Assembly (NCBI GenBank): GCA_964493505.1
Contig: CAZBNP010000013.1
Location: forward strand, 75,612-139,611
Source of the DNA: Chryseosolibacter sp964493505
Lineage (GTDB): Bacteria; Bacteroidota; Bacteroidia; Cytophagales; Cyclobacteriaceae
Length of the DNA: 64,000 bases
Reading direction: 5' to 3'
Part shown: piece by piece, positions 50,643-60,009 of the stretch
Layout: every line of letters begins with the position of its first letter
Position numbering within the stretch: position 1 is the stretch's first letter
Program-made: the position numbers and the translations under genes
The notes under the pieces: model-generated
Told to the model about the DNA's origin: nothing
What the model saw: the letters and a program-made list of their open reading frames with translations, nothing else
The model's database searches: none

Positions 50643-52466
50643 TCAATAAACATCGTTTTGCGAAATCGACGGAGACGACCGGTCAATCTCGTGTTGGGGA
50701 ATCGGTCGTACCAGATGGTGTTCGGCCAGCTTACTTATGTTTTCCTTGGCTGTCCATGGATTCATTTTCTTCGTACGCTCTATGAGTTTACCAGTGCGTT
50801 TCAGGTCAAACCATCGGCAGAACTCGCCCATCAACTCGCGCGCGCGCTCATCAAGGATCATGTCGATTGTAAGATTGCCCGGTGTAGCCCGGTAGGAGAC
50901 CACCTCCATCGATGTGACGTCTTCCGGATATTCGGCGCACTCAGGATCAGTTCCGACACCTACCGCGCGATCCAGCACGGTGTTGTAATAGACATCAGCG
51001 CCACCAAGCGCACCACCGGAAGCACCTTTCACGATGGCTTCAGCAGCGATAAGGTACGCCTCGGCAGACCTGAATAATGCGTAGTCAAATGTTCCATACG
51101 CATCGCCGTACTGAATACCCGGTTGCCAGAACTTGAACATCAGCGGAGTAAAACCGTTCAGTCGTGAGGTCGGGGCCTTCCCGTACTGATCGATCGTGAT
51201 CACTGTATATTTTTTTGTTCCGCCCATATCGACGCCCATGTCTTCGGGAGCGATAACCTGGTTCCAGGCTGGGAAATACACAACTGTATCGCCTCTGTCA
51301 TAGCTAACTTTGAGGTCAGGATCAGAAATGCTGTATGGATAATTAGGAGCATCTTTCAGGGCGTATTGCGCGTCGACGAAGTTATGGTGATACCGCTTAT
51401 CTTTTTCCGGATCGAAGAGCCGGTATGTAGCCGGAGTCGTTATAGCCTTGTTCTGGAAGCGATTGTAGTCGCTGGTCCTTCCCAGGTTCCCCGGAAGAGA
51501 CTCAGCCGCGCCGCCAAACATGGAGTGATATCCATTTCCCGGCTGAGCAGATATCTCATTTACCCAGGTAAGAACGTCATCATCATACTGGATAGCGAAC
51601 ACAACTTCGCTATTCCTGTCATTCTGCGCACCGGTGTACTGGTTGAGAGGATTCTCATCCCGCTTCGGGAACAATTGTTGGTAGTCACTTACAAGCGGAT
51701 ACGCGGCTATGACCTTATCGGCCCATGAGAGCGCGTTCTGAAAATCAGCGCTGCTTCCCCCGAGGGCGTTGTCGTAGTTCCACCCCCGAGTGAGGTAGAC
51801 ACGGGCGAGCAGAAACTGTGCAGCGCCTTTCGTTACCCGCCCGTAGTCAGTCGCTGTCGTCGGCAAGTCAGCTTCCGCTGCCTCAAGATCGCTGATGATC
51901 TGAGAATAGATGTCGGCCGAGGCGACGCGTATCACGTCTTTCCCGGGAGTTTTCGTTTCCACCAGCGGCATTGGTACATCGCCCCAGGTTTGAACAAGAT
52001 AGAAGAAAGCCAGCGAGCGCAGGAACAGCGCCTCTGCGACGCGTGCTGCTTTCTTCTCCGGGTCAACGTATGTGATACCGGGAGCCCGGCTGAGAACAGT
52101 GTTGGTTCTGCCCACTTCAAAATAGAGAATGTCCCAGAGTTTTTCAATGTCTCCCATTGAAGAATTGAGTCGAACATCGTAGGTGTCAAGGGCCGACCCC
52201 GTCGGGTTTGCCGCATCCTGCCATCCCAGGGAAGTAAAGATATCCGTTCCACGCAACACGAGACTCTCTTTGTCCTGGACACTGATTATTTCTCTCAACA
52301 ACGGATAGCATGACTTCACCAGGTCTTCAAATCCTGCTTCATCGACAACATACGAATCCGTCGTTACATCGGTAACCGAATCTTCCTGGAGAAAGTCCTC
52401 GCATCCGGTCGCGACCAGGAGGCTCAACGCGACGGGGAGATATCTGAATATTTTCAAAGTCTTCAT
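50643..52466 (-). CDS. SusD/RagB-type outer membrane glycan-binding lipoprotein
   Basis: 607 residues from the ATG at 52466. Lipoprotein signal with lipobox LLVATGC and then EDFLQEDSVTDVTTDSY, a common SusD start. TPR-like helices follow (FLRSLAFFYLVQTWGDVPM is the well-known SusD motif), then EVVFAIQYDDD and the C-terminal ALFRSAEAYLIAAEAIVKG, DMILDERARELMGEFCRWFDLKRTGKL (as DMILDERARELMGEF, CRWFDLKRTGKL). It sits on the cell surface as the lid of the SusC transporter and binds the target glycan. It begins 25 bases after SusC ends. Confidence 0.96.
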   Translation of the reverse strand: MKTLKIFRYLPVALSLLVATGCEDFLQEDSVTDVTTDSYVVDEAGFEDLVKSCYPLLREIISVQDKESLVLRGTDIFTSLGWQDAANPTGSALDTYDVRLNSSMGDIEKLWDILYFEVGRTNTVLSRAPGITYVDPEKKAARVAEALFLRSLAFFYLVQTWGDVPMPLVETKTPGKDVIRVASADIYSQIISDLEAAEADLPTTATDYGRVTKGAAQFLLARVYLTRGWNYDNALGGSSADFQNALSWADKVIAAYPLVSDYQQLFPKRDENPLNQYTGAQNDRNSEVVFAIQYDDDVLTWVNEISAQPGNGYHSMFGGAAESLPGNLGRTSDYNRFQNKAITTPATYRLFDPEKDKRYHHNFVDAQYALKDAPNYPYSISDPDLKVSYDRGDTVVYFPAWNQVIAPEDMGVDMGGTKKYTVITIDQYGKAPTSRLNGFTPLMFKFWQPGIQYGDAYGTFDYALFRSAEAYLIAAEAIVKGASGGALGGADVYYNTVLDRAVGVGTDPECAEYPEDVTSMEVVSYRATPGNLTIDMILDERARELMGEFCRWFDLKRTGKLIERTKKMNPWTAKENISKLAEHHLVRPIPQHEIDRSSPSISQNDVY

Positions 52467-52491
52467 TTCTTTCAAAGTTGAATAAAACATA

Positions 52492-55400
52492 TTAGAGAGA
52501 AAAGTTGACACCGAATGCTATCGTTGAGAACGGAACATCATCCTGGTACGTACCTGAATTGAACTCGGGGTCCATCCACGCATACTTGACAGGCGTAAAC
52601 AGCAGCGGATTATCCGCTTTCAGATAAAACCGCAGGTTGTTGATGTTGGCGCGCTCAAGCAGTTTTGACGGCAAGGTGTAACCAAGCGTGATGTATTGTA
52701 CCCGCCAGAAGCTTGCATTCTTATACTCGATAGCCTCCCGGTAAGGGTTAGCCTGCCACACACCGAAATAATCGTTCGTGGGGTTTTGCTCAGTCCAGTA
52801 GTTCAGGTCCAGCCTGTTGTAACGCGGGTGGTTAAGTTGACCGAACGTTCCGCTGAGCATGGCACTTCTGAATTGTACACCCTGACGCGTATAGAGGAAG
52901 AACGACAGATCAAAATTCCCTAGATAGAAATTGTTGGTAATACCCCCCAGCCAATCGGGTAGCTCGTTCCCCAGCACAATGCGGTCGTCAGCGTCGGCGG
53001 CCGATGATATCTTGCCATCGTTGTTTTGATCTACCACCTTCACCGAACCCGGAACCTGCCCGTATTCCTGAGCCTTTTCGGCTTCGTCGAGTTGCCAGAT
53101 ACCGTCAAACTCATAGTAATAGTGGGAACGCAGCGATTCACCTACAAAAAGCTTATTAGCAATATCGCGGGTAATCGTTCCTCCGTACAATTCCAGTATC
53201 TCGTTATGATTGGTCGAGAAATTGATGTTCGATGTCCAGCGAAGCGCTCCCTTATCCAGATTGACCGTGTTAACAGAGATCTCGATACCGCGGTTCAGGA
53301 TCTTACCCACGTTCGCCGTCACTTCACCAAACCCTTTTGAGGGGGGAAGAGCAACGTTCTGGATAAGATCGTTGGTAACCTTGTTATAGTACTCCGCGTC
53401 AACCAGTATGCGGTTATTCAAGAATCCAAAGTTGAATCCGATGTTGAACTCCTGACTTTGTTCCCAGCGGAGGTCTGCGTTACCGATGTTATCAGGCGCG
53501 TAACCAAAAGCAGCATTGCCGTCGAAGTCGTAGGCAGTTTGTGTCAGATAGGCCTGAGTACTGTAAGGAGAGACGACGTCGTTTCCGACGCGACCATAAC
53601 TCACCCTCATTTTCAAGTCGGAAAACAGGTTCAGATCCTGGATGAAAGATTCGTCGCCTAACCTCCATGCGAACGCGGCACTTGGAAAGAATGCCCACTT
53701 GTTGCCTTCCGCCAGCACCGACGAACCGTCATAGCGACCTGTAAGAGTAAACAGATACTTATCCTTGAAGATATAGTTGACCCTTCCCATATAAGAAAGG
53801 ATGGACCGTTCAATCAGGCTGCTCTCGACACCGGTAATAATGGGCGCGGTGTTCATCGCATACCAGCCGGAGTTGTATGGAAGATCCTCTACCGCCATGT
53901 AGTATCTTTCAAACCTTTCATAGAACGCGCTTTGGCCCGCGGTAAAGTTCAACTGGTGATCGTTACTCTCCAATTTATACGTAAGGATATTATCCAGGGT
54001 ATAAGAGTTGTCATTGTGATTGGTCGTGTTCGCGATCGGCAGCTTGTTCAGCCTCGCCTTGGAATCTTGTCCGCGGAACTCGCCTCTTCGACTGTTAAAC
54101 GCTGACGCGGAGAAAGCCGAGCGGAAAGAAAGGCCTTTCACAGGAGTCAGTTCGACAAAGGCATTGCCCAGAAAACTGGATACCTTAGTCTCATCCTGAT
54201 AGTTATCAGCCGCGACTTCCAGGATCGGGTTCTGGATCTGTGTATCCTTGATACCCATCCAGAAGGCATAACCCTGCACATCCTTGTCGTTCGACTCAGT
54301 TGCATCTACTACATCCTTGAAATATATGGAGCCGGTAGGCCGCACGCGGTAAGCGCCGCGTAAGGTTTCATTGGAACCGAGATTGAGGATGCTACTCGTG
54401 TAGTAAGTGTTGAATCCCACACGCACCACCTTACCAAGTTTGCTATCCACACTTCCCTTCAGGTTGTATCGCTTATACCCTGTGTTGAGCAGGTTTCCGT
54501 TTTCATTCAGATAGCCGGCGGAAAAGTAGTGAGTCGTATTTTCGCTTCCACCGGAAAGCGCAATCACGTGGCTTGTTTGGATCGATGGGTCAGTGACCTG
54601 GTCAACCCAGTCGACCGAACGACCAGCATTTACATTGGCCACTTCAGTGGAAGTAAACTGCGGGCTAGCCGACGGGTTCTCGGCGATCACCACATCGTTG
54701 AAGGCACGGTGAAACTCCTGCGCGGTCATCATATCGGGAAGAAAATTCGGTATTTTTACCCCGATATATTTATCGTAAGTAACACGGGTCTTTTCAGGTT
54801 TTCCTTTTTTGGTGGTGACGATAATCACCCCATTCGCACCCCGCGCACCGTATATCGCTGTCGCCGACGCATCCTTCAATACATCGATTGACGCGATATC
54901 GCTCGGATTGACTGTGTTTAGTTTTCCGCCCATCACACCGTCAATCACTACCAGCGGTTCACTGCTGAAACTGATGGAGTGTACACCGCGAATGTCGATC
55001 GTATAGTCTGAACCGGGGCGTGAATTGACCTTATTGACGTTCACACCGGCTACCTGGCCCTGAAGCGCGCGCGCTGCCTGAACCGGGTTGGTCCTGGCAA
55101 TGGCATCGGAATTAACCGAACTGATTGCGCCGGTGAGATCGGACTTTTTCATTGTTCCGTATCCCACAACCACAACCTCTTCCAATGCCTGAACGTCGGG
55201 CGCCAGAGACAGGTTTATGACCGTCTGGTTGCCCACAGGAACTTCCTGGGCAGCATATCCTATAAAGGAAAACACCAGAATGGCGGAAACGTCGGGTACT
55301 TCAAGAGCATAGCGACCACCCGCATCCGTCGTGGTCCCGATCGTAGTGCCCTTGATCAGGACATTCACCCCTGGAAGCGGCTGGCCGCTCTCATCGGAGA

Positions 55401-55830
55401 CCGTACCGCTAATGGAAATGATCGCAACAGACTCTCTGTTTTCTCCGGCCAGCATATCTTCAGCTTTGCGGCTGAGGATGATAAAATCGCCTGATACCTC
55501 GAAATCTATCTGGATCGGCGAAAGGAGCCTGTCAAGAACATCGGCCAGTTTCTCGTTTTCCAGCGAAAGAGAGACCTTCTTGTTGATCGGAATCGATTGT
55601 GGGTTATAGGCAAATTTTGTTTCAATGGATCTCTCGATCTGAGCCAGGATGGTTTTGACTCTCTCATTCTGGGCCTTGATCGAGATCACTTCGTCAAGCA
55701 CGGTTTGTCCAAATGAATTCTCCGGGGACGCAATAGCCAGTCCCGAAAACAGGGTAGCAAGAAAGATATGCAACGCCGAAAATTTCATAGCTAGGAAAAT
55801 CAAACCGACAATTGTCCGTTGTTTTTTCAT
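52492..55830 (-). CDS. SusC/RagA-type TonB-dependent transporter with STN domain
   Basis: 1112 residues from the ATG at 55830. Order: signal peptide (about 1-40), STN signalling domain (about 45-115, VKTILAQIERSIETKFAYNP ... ADVLDRLLSPI), carboxypeptidase-regulatory-like domain (about 135-215, SGTVSDESGQPLPGVNVLIK), the SusC motif VVVVGYGTMKKSDLTGAIS, plug (ARALQGQVAGVNV, VVIDGVMGG, IDVLKDASATAIYGARGANG) and a C-terminal barrel ending in AFGVNFSL. The STN domain shows that it signals through FecR to the FecI-type sigma factor upstream. It imports oligosaccharides of the target glycan across the outer membrane with SusD. Confidence 0.97.
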   Translation of the reverse strand: MKKQRTIVGLIFLAMKFSALHIFLATLFSGLAIASPENSFGQTVLDEVISIKAQNERVKTILAQIERSIETKFAYNPQSIPINKKVSLSLENEKLADVLDRLLSPIQIDFEVSGDFIILSRKAEDMLAGENRESVAIISISGTVSDESGQPLPGVNVLIKGTTIGTTTDAGGRYALEVPDVSAILVFSFIGYAAQEVPVGNQTVINLSLAPDVQALEEVVVVGYGTMKKSDLTGAISSVNSDAIARTNPVQAARALQGQVAGVNVNKVNSRPGSDYTIDIRGVHSISFSSEPLVVIDGVMGGKLNTVNPSDIASIDVLKDASATAIYGARGANGVIIVTTKKGKPEKTRVTYDKYIGVKIPNFLPDMMTAQEFHRAFNDVVIAENPSASPQFTSTEVANVNAGRSVDWVDQVTDPSIQTSHVIALSGGSENTTHYFSAGYLNENGNLLNTGYKRYNLKGSVDSKLGKVVRVGFNTYYTSSILNLGSNETLRGAYRVRPTGSIYFKDVVDATESNDKDVQGYAFWMGIKDTQIQNPILEVAADNYQDETKVSSFLGNAFVELTPVKGLSFRSAFSASAFNSRRGEFRGQDSKARLNKLPIANTTNHNDNSYTLDNILTYKLESNDHQLNFTAGQSAFYERFERYYMAVEDLPYNSGWYAMNTAPIITGVESSLIERSILSYMGRVNYIFKDKYLFTLTGRYDGSSVLAEGNKWAFFPSAAFAWRLGDESFIQDLNLFSDLKMRVSYGRVGNDVVSPYSTQAYLTQTAYDFDGNAAFGYAPDNIGNADLRWEQSQEFNIGFNFGFLNNRILVDAEYYNKVTNDLIQNVALPPSKGFGEVTANVGKILNRGIEISVNTVNLDKGALRWTSNINFSTNHNEILELYGGTITRDIANKLFVGESLRSHYYYEFDGIWQLDEAEKAQEYGQVPGSVKVVDQNNDGKISSAADADDRIVLGNELPDWLGGITNNFYLGNFDLSFFLYTRQGVQFRSAMLSGTFGQLNHPRYNRLDLNYWTEQNPTNDYFGVWQANPYREAIEYKNASFWRVQYITLGYTLPSKLLERANINNLRFYLKADNPLLFTPVKYAWMDPEFNSGTYQDDVPFSTIAFGVNFSL

Positions 55831-56002
55831 AAATTGGCAATGTTTTGTTGGTAACTCTGACAAAATATCCCCTTGTCGCGATGCTCTCATTGTCAGTGGG
55901 TATCATCGCGGAGGGATGCGAAAGCAGGATCGGTGGTGCTCACAACATCACCGATTTCTTTTTAGATAGTAGTGTATTATCTCATAGTGTTCGTTTAGGT
56001 TT

Positions 56003-57097
56003 TTACGGTATCATGGTTTTGCAACCGGTGCCGGTAACGACAATCTTTGCATCGATAATCTCATACTCAGCTCCGATTGCTCGGCAAATGATCTTGAGCT
56101 TCTCGAAGAGATGCTCAGATCCCAAAGGCGCGGTAAAAAAACAATTGCTCATCAACTCTTCATCAAAGATGATATCGACCTGATAGGCTCGTTCCAGTAC
56201 ACCAAAGACATCTCTGATAGCGGTATTTTCAAAATTGAAATCATCAGGAACGACGGCTCCGTCGACAATCTCGGGTTGCGTTACGAGTGCTCTTCCAAAC
56301 GTGTCGAGATCGCGTTGATAGGTAACCTGTTCGTTTGGCAATACGATGACAGCATTCTTCTGGGTCTCCTGTCCGTCTCCGCCGGCTTTATAAACCGAAA
56401 CACGGCCTGTTCTGACAGAAATAACGACCTGCTCCTTGTCCTCGGGAGCTTTTACCCGGAAGCTGGTACCCAAAACACGAGTGACCACCTCGCCCGAATG
56501 CACCAGGAAAGGCTGTGACGGATTTCGTTCAACCTCAAAAAATGCTTCTCCAGTCAGGTAAACGGCGCGTGATGACTCCCCCTCATAGTCTGTCCGGTAC
56601 TTCAGTCGGCTGTTATTTTCAAGCGCTACGATACTACCATCGCTGAGGTGGATCCGGAGCACATTACCGGAAGTATTCATCTCTTCGACAAATTCCGATT
56701 TACTATCCGATATCGACAGGAGGCGATGATTATCAGTCTTATGCAGACGGAGATAAGAGAATAAGGCAAAGGCAGTCACCGCCACGACACCTACTGTGGC
56801 AGCCACGGCATAATGGCGGAAAAACGATCGTCGCTTTATCACAGGCCGTGCCGGCACCGTCGCGGTGTCGATCATTTCCCAGATGTATTCAACCTGTTCA
56901 TCGGGGATAGGACGCACCTGAGCTTTTTGAAGATTCAAAACCAGCGCACGCGCCTGCATGACCTTCACCCTCATTTCGGGGTGAAGGACAACAAATTCCT
57001 CCCAGAATCTCTGTGATTCCGGAACACTGCCTGTCGCCCAGGCGATAAAACTCTCGTCTGACGCGAGCTCCTCAACACTGAATTGATTGTACTCCAT
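56003..57097 (-). CDS. FecR-type anti-sigma factor
   Basis: 364 residues. A cytosolic N-terminal part (about 1-85, with FIAWATGSVPESQRFWEEFV), one membrane segment (about 91-113, YAVAATVGVVAVTAFALFSYL), the FecR domain (LSDGSIVALENNSRLKY, VYLTGEAFFEVERNPSQPFLV, VLGTSFRVKA) and a C-terminal DUF4974/STN-like part (FENTAIRDVFGVLERAYQVDI). It holds the sigma factor inactive until the STN domain of the loaded SusC signals. 30 bases downstream of the sigma factor gene. Confidence 0.95.
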   Translation of the reverse strand: MEYNQFSVEELASDESFIAWATGSVPESQRFWEEFVVLHPEMRVKVMQARALVLNLQKAQVRPIPDEQVEYIWEMIDTATVPARPVIKRRSFFRHYAVAATVGVVAVTAFALFSYLRLHKTDNHRLLSISDSKSEFVEEMNTSGNVLRIHLSDGSIVALENNSRLKYRTDYEGESSRAVYLTGEAFFEVERNPSQPFLVHSGEVVTRVLGTSFRVKAPEDKEQVVISVRTGRVSVYKAGGDGQETQKNAVIVLPNEQVTYQRDLDTFGRALVTQPEIVDGAVVPDDFNFENTAIRDVFGVLERAYQVDIIFDEELMSNCFFTAPLGSEHLFEKLKIICRAIGAEYEIIDAKIVVTGTGCKTMIP

Positions 57098-57127
57098 GCT
57101 TGGGGGCGCCTGATTTCAGACAGGCGC

Positions 57128-57751
57128 TTATATACCAATACAGGGAATAAGGGTTTTTACCCCTCCGGCAGGAAAAAAAATTAGTAAAAAAAGCCAGGAT
57201 GTAACGGATATCTGGAGGTTATGCTTGAGATTTTTCAGGGCTGCATAGATAAACTTACAGGCTGACGGATAGCTGACACCCATGATCCGGGCGATTTCCT
57301 CATTTGAGAAATGTTGAAAATAGCGAAGGTTGATAGCTTCCCGCTGCCGGGCTGGAAGACTCGCAATCAGGCCGCGCAGGTTGGCCATCTGCATCGACTG
57401 GATTTCCAGCGCTATCAGGTGGCTTTCATGCGAACCTTCCGCAAAGTCAATCGAGTCAGCCCGGACATTTCCATCCAACAGATCAGGATGACGACGGGAA
57501 TTGCGCACGATCTTATATCGCAAGGCTTTAAACAAGTAGAATCGGACCGAAGTAGTTTCGCTTACGCGTGATCGGCTGTTCCACAACTCCATAAAGAGAT
57601 CCTGGATACTATCTTCTATAAGACGGCGGTCAGATGTGACCTTGTATCCATAATTGAGCAAGTCGCGGATATTGTCGCGGTAAATCCTTTCAAACGCCTC
57701 CCTGCTACCTTTTTTAAATGCGTTCCAGATATGATCGGATGTACCATGCAT
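57128..57751 (-). CDS. ECF sigma factor, FecI type
   Basis: 207 residues. Sigma region 2 (AFERIYRDNIRDLLNYGYKV, IEDSIQDLFMELWNSR) and region 4 (LPARQREAINLRYFQHFSNEEIARIMGVS, as LPARQREAINLRYF and SNEEIARIMGVS, helix-turn-helix) are clear. A C-terminal hydrophobic tail (SVTSWLFLLIFFPAGG) is frequent in Bacteroidota ECF factors of PULs. Paired with FecR and SusC/STN it forms a trans-envelope switch that turns on the locus when the glycan is present. A consensus-like promoter lies just upstream. Confidence 0.95.
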   Translation of the reverse strand: MHGTSDHIWNAFKKGSREAFERIYRDNIRDLLNYGYKVTSDRRLIEDSIQDLFMELWNSRSRVSETTSVRFYLFKALRYKIVRNSRRHPDLLDGNVRADSIDFAEGSHESHLIALEIQSMQMANLRGLIASLPARQREAINLRYFQHFSNEEIARIMGVSYPSACKFIYAALKNLKHNLQISVTSWLFLLIFFPAGGVKTLIPCIGI

Positions 57752-57776
57752 AACAAAGGCCGAAGGTTTGGTACGT

Positions 57777-57807
57777 GAAATATAAGATGAAAAATATTAG
57801 ATGCAAA
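57777..57807 (-). promoter_or_regulatory. Bacteroidota-type promoter of the sigma/anti-sigma genes
   Basis: On the minus strand TTTG (57807-57804), 19 bases, then TATATTTC (57784-57777). This is the TTTG-N19-TAnnTTTG consensus with one mismatch at the last base of the -7 box. It lies 25 bases before the sigma factor ATG. Spacing and position fit a housekeeping promoter giving basal expression of the regulators. Confidence 0.55.
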
Positions 57808-57848
57808 CGAATGCAGCAGAAATGGTTGGTAAACTGTTTGATTAAAAG

Positions 57849-57890
57849 GGCAAAGGGCAATAGGCAATAGGCAATAGGCAAAAGGCAATA
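57849..57890. repeat. Heptanucleotide tandem repeat GGCAATA, six units
   Basis: Six consecutive 7-base units with variants (GGCAAAG, GGCAATA three times, GGCAAAA, GGCAATA). The array lies in the 185-base gap between the fourth sulfatase and the sigma factor. A purine-rich strand and strict period of seven mark it as a microsatellite that could vary in copy number. Confidence 0.85.
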
Positions 57891-57920
57891 TGGGAACTCG
57901 TAATTCCTATGTCTCTCCAA

Positions 57921-57948
57921 ACCCGGAACCCGAAACCTAGAACTCGGC
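57921..57948. repeat. Second heptanucleotide repeat (ACCCGAA-like), four units, reaching into the sulfatase 3' end
   Basis: Units ACCCGGA, ACCCGAA, ACCTAGA and ACTCGGC, each seven bases, at 57921-57948. The sulfatase stop codon (57937-57939) lies in the third unit, so the last residues of the sulfatase are encoded by the repeat. It begins 30 bases from the first array and has a different unit. Decayed compared with the first. Confidence 0.6.
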
Positions 57949-59796
57949 ATCCATCCCCCACTTCTTCATCATCACCCGTGCTGCTCTCCAGTCATAGCTT
58001 TGATTATTTCTCTCCGTTAGCCCCTCCAGCATCTGAACTACCGCGTTCTTAATTTCAGGAGCAGACTCATTAAGAACGTCGATGACATTGATCGCTCGTG
58101 TACGCGCAAAAGAATTGGTCGATTTCAGCGCCGATAGAATAGCTTGCTTACCCGCCTCCTTTTCGCCTAGCCTGTACAAGGCTTCACCGGCAACAAGCGC
58201 AACATCGGGTGAAGGATCGGCGATGGCAGCTCTCAGGTCGGCCATTGCCGGACGTGCCTTCTCATCCTGTATAAGGAGACCAGTAGCACCCCAGTAGCGG
58301 ATCGTCGCGTCGTCAGACTTCAGGTACGCCACTAATTGAGAAATGTTAGCGCTTGCCGGGTTTGTAGACTTCTCCGCGACTTCAATCAGCTCAGGCAGAT
58401 CGACATTTCCACTGCGCATGTAATCATAAGGAGCGATGTCGCCCGTGCGCTCGACCAGCTCGCCTTCAGGAATAAACCCTGCATCCTTTACGCGAAGCAT
58501 CCATTCACGGCCGGCTTTGCGCATTCGTTCAAGCGTTTCCACATACGCCGGATCTGACGCAAGGTTGTTGACTTCCCACGGATCGTTCTCGGTATCGTAC
58601 AATTCTTCCGCAGGCTTCTTATTCCAGAAGATGCTCTGAACATCGTTGCATTCGCCCGCGTGGAAAGCTGCATCCCACGATTTCATGGAAGGTGCACGCC
58701 AGAGGTAGTCAATATATTGAGCGTATTCACGGTGCGGCATATAATTCCGGATATAGCGATATTTATGGTCGCGAACCGCCCGGCTCATATCATAGCGCTC
58801 GTCCATCCTACCGCGAAACATAAATACGTATTCCGGATCTTCCGTCTTTTGTTTTCCCAGGAACGCCTGTCCCTGAAGAAATGAAGGAACGGGCTTGCCA
58901 ATAATACTCAACAGCGTTGGTGCCAGGTCGACGAAGCTCACCATGCGATCAACTTTGTCACCCGGCTTCTCCGCCGGGTATAAATGCCTGTACTTTTCCG
59001 GAATGTGTATAATGAGAGGAACATGCGTGCCCGTCTCGTATATGAACCGCTTGCTTCTGCCTAGTACACCTCCGTGATCGGAATAATAGAAGACGATAGT
59101 ATTCTCTGCTTCACCGTTTTCTTCCAGTTCCCGGAGAACAGAACCGACCCACGTGTCCATATCCTCAACCTTGTCGTAGTATTGAGCCCAGTCATGGCGC
59201 ATCTCCTCCGTATCGGGATGATAGGGCGGCAGTACCACATCTTCCGGTCTATGGCGCAATTGTTCTGTCGGAATGGAATTGTGTATCGAACTCTCGTGTG
59301 TAATAGTGGAATTGAAGATGGCAAAGAAGGGTTGTCCAGCCGGACGATTCTTGTAGTGCGCTTGTTTACCGAGCTCGTCCCATACATCCTTTGTCTGCCC
59401 GGGAAAAATATTGAAATCCTCCTTTACATGGTTCGTGCAATAGTATCCTGCTTCCCGCAGCATCTGCGGATAGAGTCTCACCTCGTCTGATTTTCTATAG
59501 TAACTGCGCATATTCTCGTGTCCTCCCGAGCTTGCGTAGACACCCGTGATGATTGTATTCCGGGATGGAGCACACACCGGTGCATTCGAATAAGCGTGGG
59601 TGTACAGAAATGCCCTGGCGGCAAATGCGTCAAGGTTTGGGGTAGTGGCAAACGTATCGCCGTAACACCCTAACAGCGGGCTGTTGTCTTCGCTGGTTAT
59701 CCATAAGATGTTCGGGGGGGGCAGTTCACTTTGGTTGCCCGAACAGGCCATCATCACAACAGTTGACAGAAAAATCCAGAAAATCAGGTTGCGCAT
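57937..59796 (-). CDS. Sulfatase 4 (type I, FGly) with C-terminal HEAT repeats
   Basis: 619 residues; lipoprotein signal (FLSTVVMMAC). Sulfatase domain about 25-475: ILWITSEDNSPLLGCYGD (metal site), SNAPVCAPSRNTIITGVYAS (CAPSR maturation motif), FAIFNSTITHESS and VFYYSDHGGVLGRSK (metal-binding D, H). About residues 490-610 are alpha-helical HEAT-like repeats (SDDATIRYWGATGLLI, DPSPDVALVAGEALYRLGEKEAG, as DPSPDVALVAGEALYRL, and SFARTRAINVIDVL), which probably serve protein contact. The DNSPLLGCYGD start resembles S1_8-type (N-sulfatase-like) enzymes. It lies upstream of the sigma factor on the same strand, so it is probably part of the PUL with a promoter of its own. Confidence 0.92.
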   Translation of the reverse strand: MRNLIFWIFLSTVVMMACSGNQSELPPPNILWITSEDNSPLLGCYGDTFATTPNLDAFAARAFLYTHAYSNAPVCAPSRNTIITGVYASSGGHENMRSYYRKSDEVRLYPQMLREAGYYCTNHVKEDFNIFPGQTKDVWDELGKQAHYKNRPAGQPFFAIFNSTITHESSIHNSIPTEQLRHRPEDVVLPPYHPDTEEMRHDWAQYYDKVEDMDTWVGSVLRELEENGEAENTIVFYYSDHGGVLGRSKRFIYETGTHVPLIIHIPEKYRHLYPAEKPGDKVDRMVSFVDLAPTLLSIIGKPVPSFLQGQAFLGKQKTEDPEYVFMFRGRMDERYDMSRAVRDHKYRYIRNYMPHREYAQYIDYLWRAPSMKSWDAAFHAGECNDVQSIFWNKKPAEELYDTENDPWEVNNLASDPAYVETLERMRKAGREWMLRVKDAGFIPEGELVERTGDIAPYDYMRSGNVDLPELIEVAEKSTNPASANISQLVAYLKSDDATIRYWGATGLLIQDEKARPAMADLRAAIADPSPDVALVAGEALYRLGEKEAGKQAILSALKSTNSFARTRAINVIDVLNESAPEIKNAVVQMLEGLTERNNQSYDWRAARVMMKKWGMDAEF

Positions 59797-60009
59797 AAGC
59801 TTGTTGTAGTTTTTAAATCTTCAAACACTCGCCTAAATCCCCGATAACGTTCACCGAATATTTAAGTGAGTTTTTCGAAAATTAATACTTTCACAGTGTA
59901 TTTCCGTATATGTTTACCAGAACCTGAATATTCGGGATAAACGGTGAGACGACGGGCTCACTTGCGCGTCAGCAATATTTTCGATAGTTTAAATTCCGAA
60001 TCCAGGTGA

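Noticed and set aside
57616..57950. Two short minus-strand open frames with repeated YCLLPIA residues
   Set aside because: Their amino acid repeats come straight from the GGCAATA tandem DNA repeat; no sign of a real protein.
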